From assembly GCA_009774735.1 (NCBI GenBank), contig VSOH01000104.1:1-5907 (forward strand): DNA of 5,907 bases. The letters are read 5' to 3'. Positions 5,060-5,907 of the stretch are shown one piece after another (the first letter of the stretch is position 1; each line of letters opens with the position of its first letter). The translations under genes were made by a program, and so were the position numbers. This DNA is from Clostridiales bacterium. GTDB taxonomy: Bacteria > Bacillota_A > Clostridia > Oscillospirales > Acutalibacteraceae. The notes below the pieces were generated by a model. The model did no database searches. It was not told the DNA's origin and saw only the letters and a program-made list of their open reading frames with translations.

Positions 5060-5907
5060 ATGATATATCCAAAAATTGGTATAAGACCTGTAATTGACGG
5101 ACGCTGGGGCGGCGTTCGTGAAAGCCTTGAGCAACAGACTATGGGAATGGCAGAGGCTGCAGCTAAGCTTATTGAAGGCACACTTAAATATCCTGACGGC
5201 ACACCTGTTCAGTGCATAATAAGTGACACAACCATCGGAGGCGGTGCAGAGGCTGCGAAATGTGCAGAGCAGTTCTCAAAGGAAAATGTTGCAGCAACAC
5301 TCAGCGTAACCCCGTGCTGGTGCTACGGCTCTGAAACCTTTGATATGGACCCGCAGACTATTAAGGCTGTATGGGGCTTTAACGGAACAGAGCGTCCCGG
5401 TGCTGTTTACCTTGCCGCTGTTATGGCGGCGTATGCGCAGAAAGGTCTTCCTGCATTCTCAATTTATGGTCACGATGTACAGGACATTAATGACCGTACA
5501 ATCCCTGCAGACGTTGCAGAAAAGATTTTGCGCTTTGCACGTTCTTCAGTGGCTATAGGCTGGATGAAAAACAAGTCCTACGTCAACCTGGGCGGTATTG
5601 CAATGGGTATTGCAGGCAGCTACTGTAATGCCGATATGTTCCAGAATTATTTCGGCATCCGTGCAGAATGGGTTGATATGACCGAAATTGTTCGCCGAAT
5701 TACACTTGAGATTTATGACCACGATGAATATGACAAGGCTTTCAAATGGGTTAAGGAAAACTGCAAGGAAGGCTTTGACCTTAATGAAGGCAAGAATTTC
5801 CCTGAAATCATAACCAAGTCTAAGGTTGTGCCTGCTGATAAGGACTGGGAATTCATCACGAAAATGACAATCATCATTCGTGATATTCTTTACGGTAACA
5901 AAAAGCT
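5060..5907 (+). CDS. fucI: L-fucose isomerase, N-terminal 282 residues (3' end outside window)
   Basis: This enzyme converts L-fucose to L-fuculose (and D-arabinose to D-ribulose) with a divalent metal, usually Mn, as a cytoplasmic hexamer. The frame opens MIYPKIGIRPVIDGRWGGVR and ESLEQQTMGMAEAAA. It continues with the highly conserved TPCWCYGSETFDMDP, then WGFNGTERPGAVYLAAVMAA, FSIYGHDVQD and LGGIAMGIAGSYC, and is still open at the window edge (IIIRDILYGNKK). The family is about 590 residues, so slightly less than half is present. The metal-binding Glu, Asp and His of the family lie in the missing C-terminal half and cannot be checked. A strong GGAGGT site lies seven bases before the ATG, which is 13 bases after the kinase stop, so this is the fourth gene of the operon. 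The match to E. coli FucI is continuous through this part; rhamnose isomerase is unrelated in sequence, which fixes the pathway as fucose. Confidence 0.95.
   Translation, partial: MIYPKIGIRPVIDGRWGGVRESLEQQTMGMAEAAAKLIEGTLKYPDGTPVQCIISDTTIGGGAEAAKCAEQFSKENVAATLSVTPCWCYGSETFDMDPQTIKAVWGFNGTERPGAVYLAAVMAAYAQKGLPAFSIYGHDVQDINDRTIPADVAEKILRFARSSVAIGWMKNKSYVNLGGIAMGIAGSYCNADMFQNYFGIRAEWVDMTEIVRRITLEIYDHDEYDKAFKWVKENCKEGFDLNEGKNFPEIITKSKVVPADKDWEFITKMTIIIRDILYGNKK

Noticed and set aside
4981..5202. Minus-strand open frame across the kinase-fucI junction
   Set aside because: It is antisense to the kinase end, the fucI ribosome site and conserved fucI residues, with no independent support.
5340..5558. 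Plus-strand 72-residue open frame inside fucI
   Set aside because: It is an alternate frame of the most conserved part of fucI, which fully explains the sequence.

Overview
The window looks like chromosomal DNA from a low-to-moderate-GC Clostridia-type Firmicute, probably a gut commensal. The reasons are strong AGGAG-type ribosome binding sites, sigma-A-like promoter hexamers, tightly packed catabolic genes and an AraC regulator of the cupin-plus-HTH form common in that group. This placement is inference from style and protein resemblance; no database search was possible.

Layout. (1) Positions 1-124 hold the last 40 codons of a Cu/Zn superoxide dismutase on the + strand. (2) A bidirectional stem-loop terminator (about 124-170) separates it from a convergent minus-strand gene. 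(3) Positions 1368-164 (minus) hold a major facilitator transporter of the GlpT/UhpC-like type that is broken. It has a frameshift near 1009-1018, an in-frame TGA at 335-337 where the family normally has glycine, and no convincing start codon. (4) Positions 2334-1492 (minus) encode an intact AraC-family regulator. (5) A divergent control region (2335-2468) carries a sigma-A promoter for the regulator, a -10 element for the catabolic operon, and a perfect 12-bp palindrome placed to affect both. (6) From 2469 to the right edge runs an L-fucose operon on the + strand: fucA aldolase, fucU mutarotase, a sugar kinase of the rhamnulokinase type, and the first 282 codons of fucI L-fucose isomerase. 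Intergenic gaps are 11 bp, a 4-bp ATGA overlap, and 13 bp.

How the genes work together. FucU interconverts fucose anomers, FucI isomerises L-fucose to L-fuculose, the kinase makes L-fuculose 1-phosphate, and FucA splits that into dihydroxyacetone phosphate and L-lactaldehyde. The AraC protein, divergently transcribed, is the likely sugar-responsive activator. The fuc -10 box has no good -35 partner, which fits an activator-dependent promoter. No intact transporter and no lactaldehyde reductase is visible, so they must lie outside the window or be elsewhere in the genome.

I do not see a new biological system here. The most notable points are the decayed transporter next to an intact fuc operon, the palindrome shared by the divergent promoters, and the use of a rhamnulokinase-type enzyme in a fucose operon.
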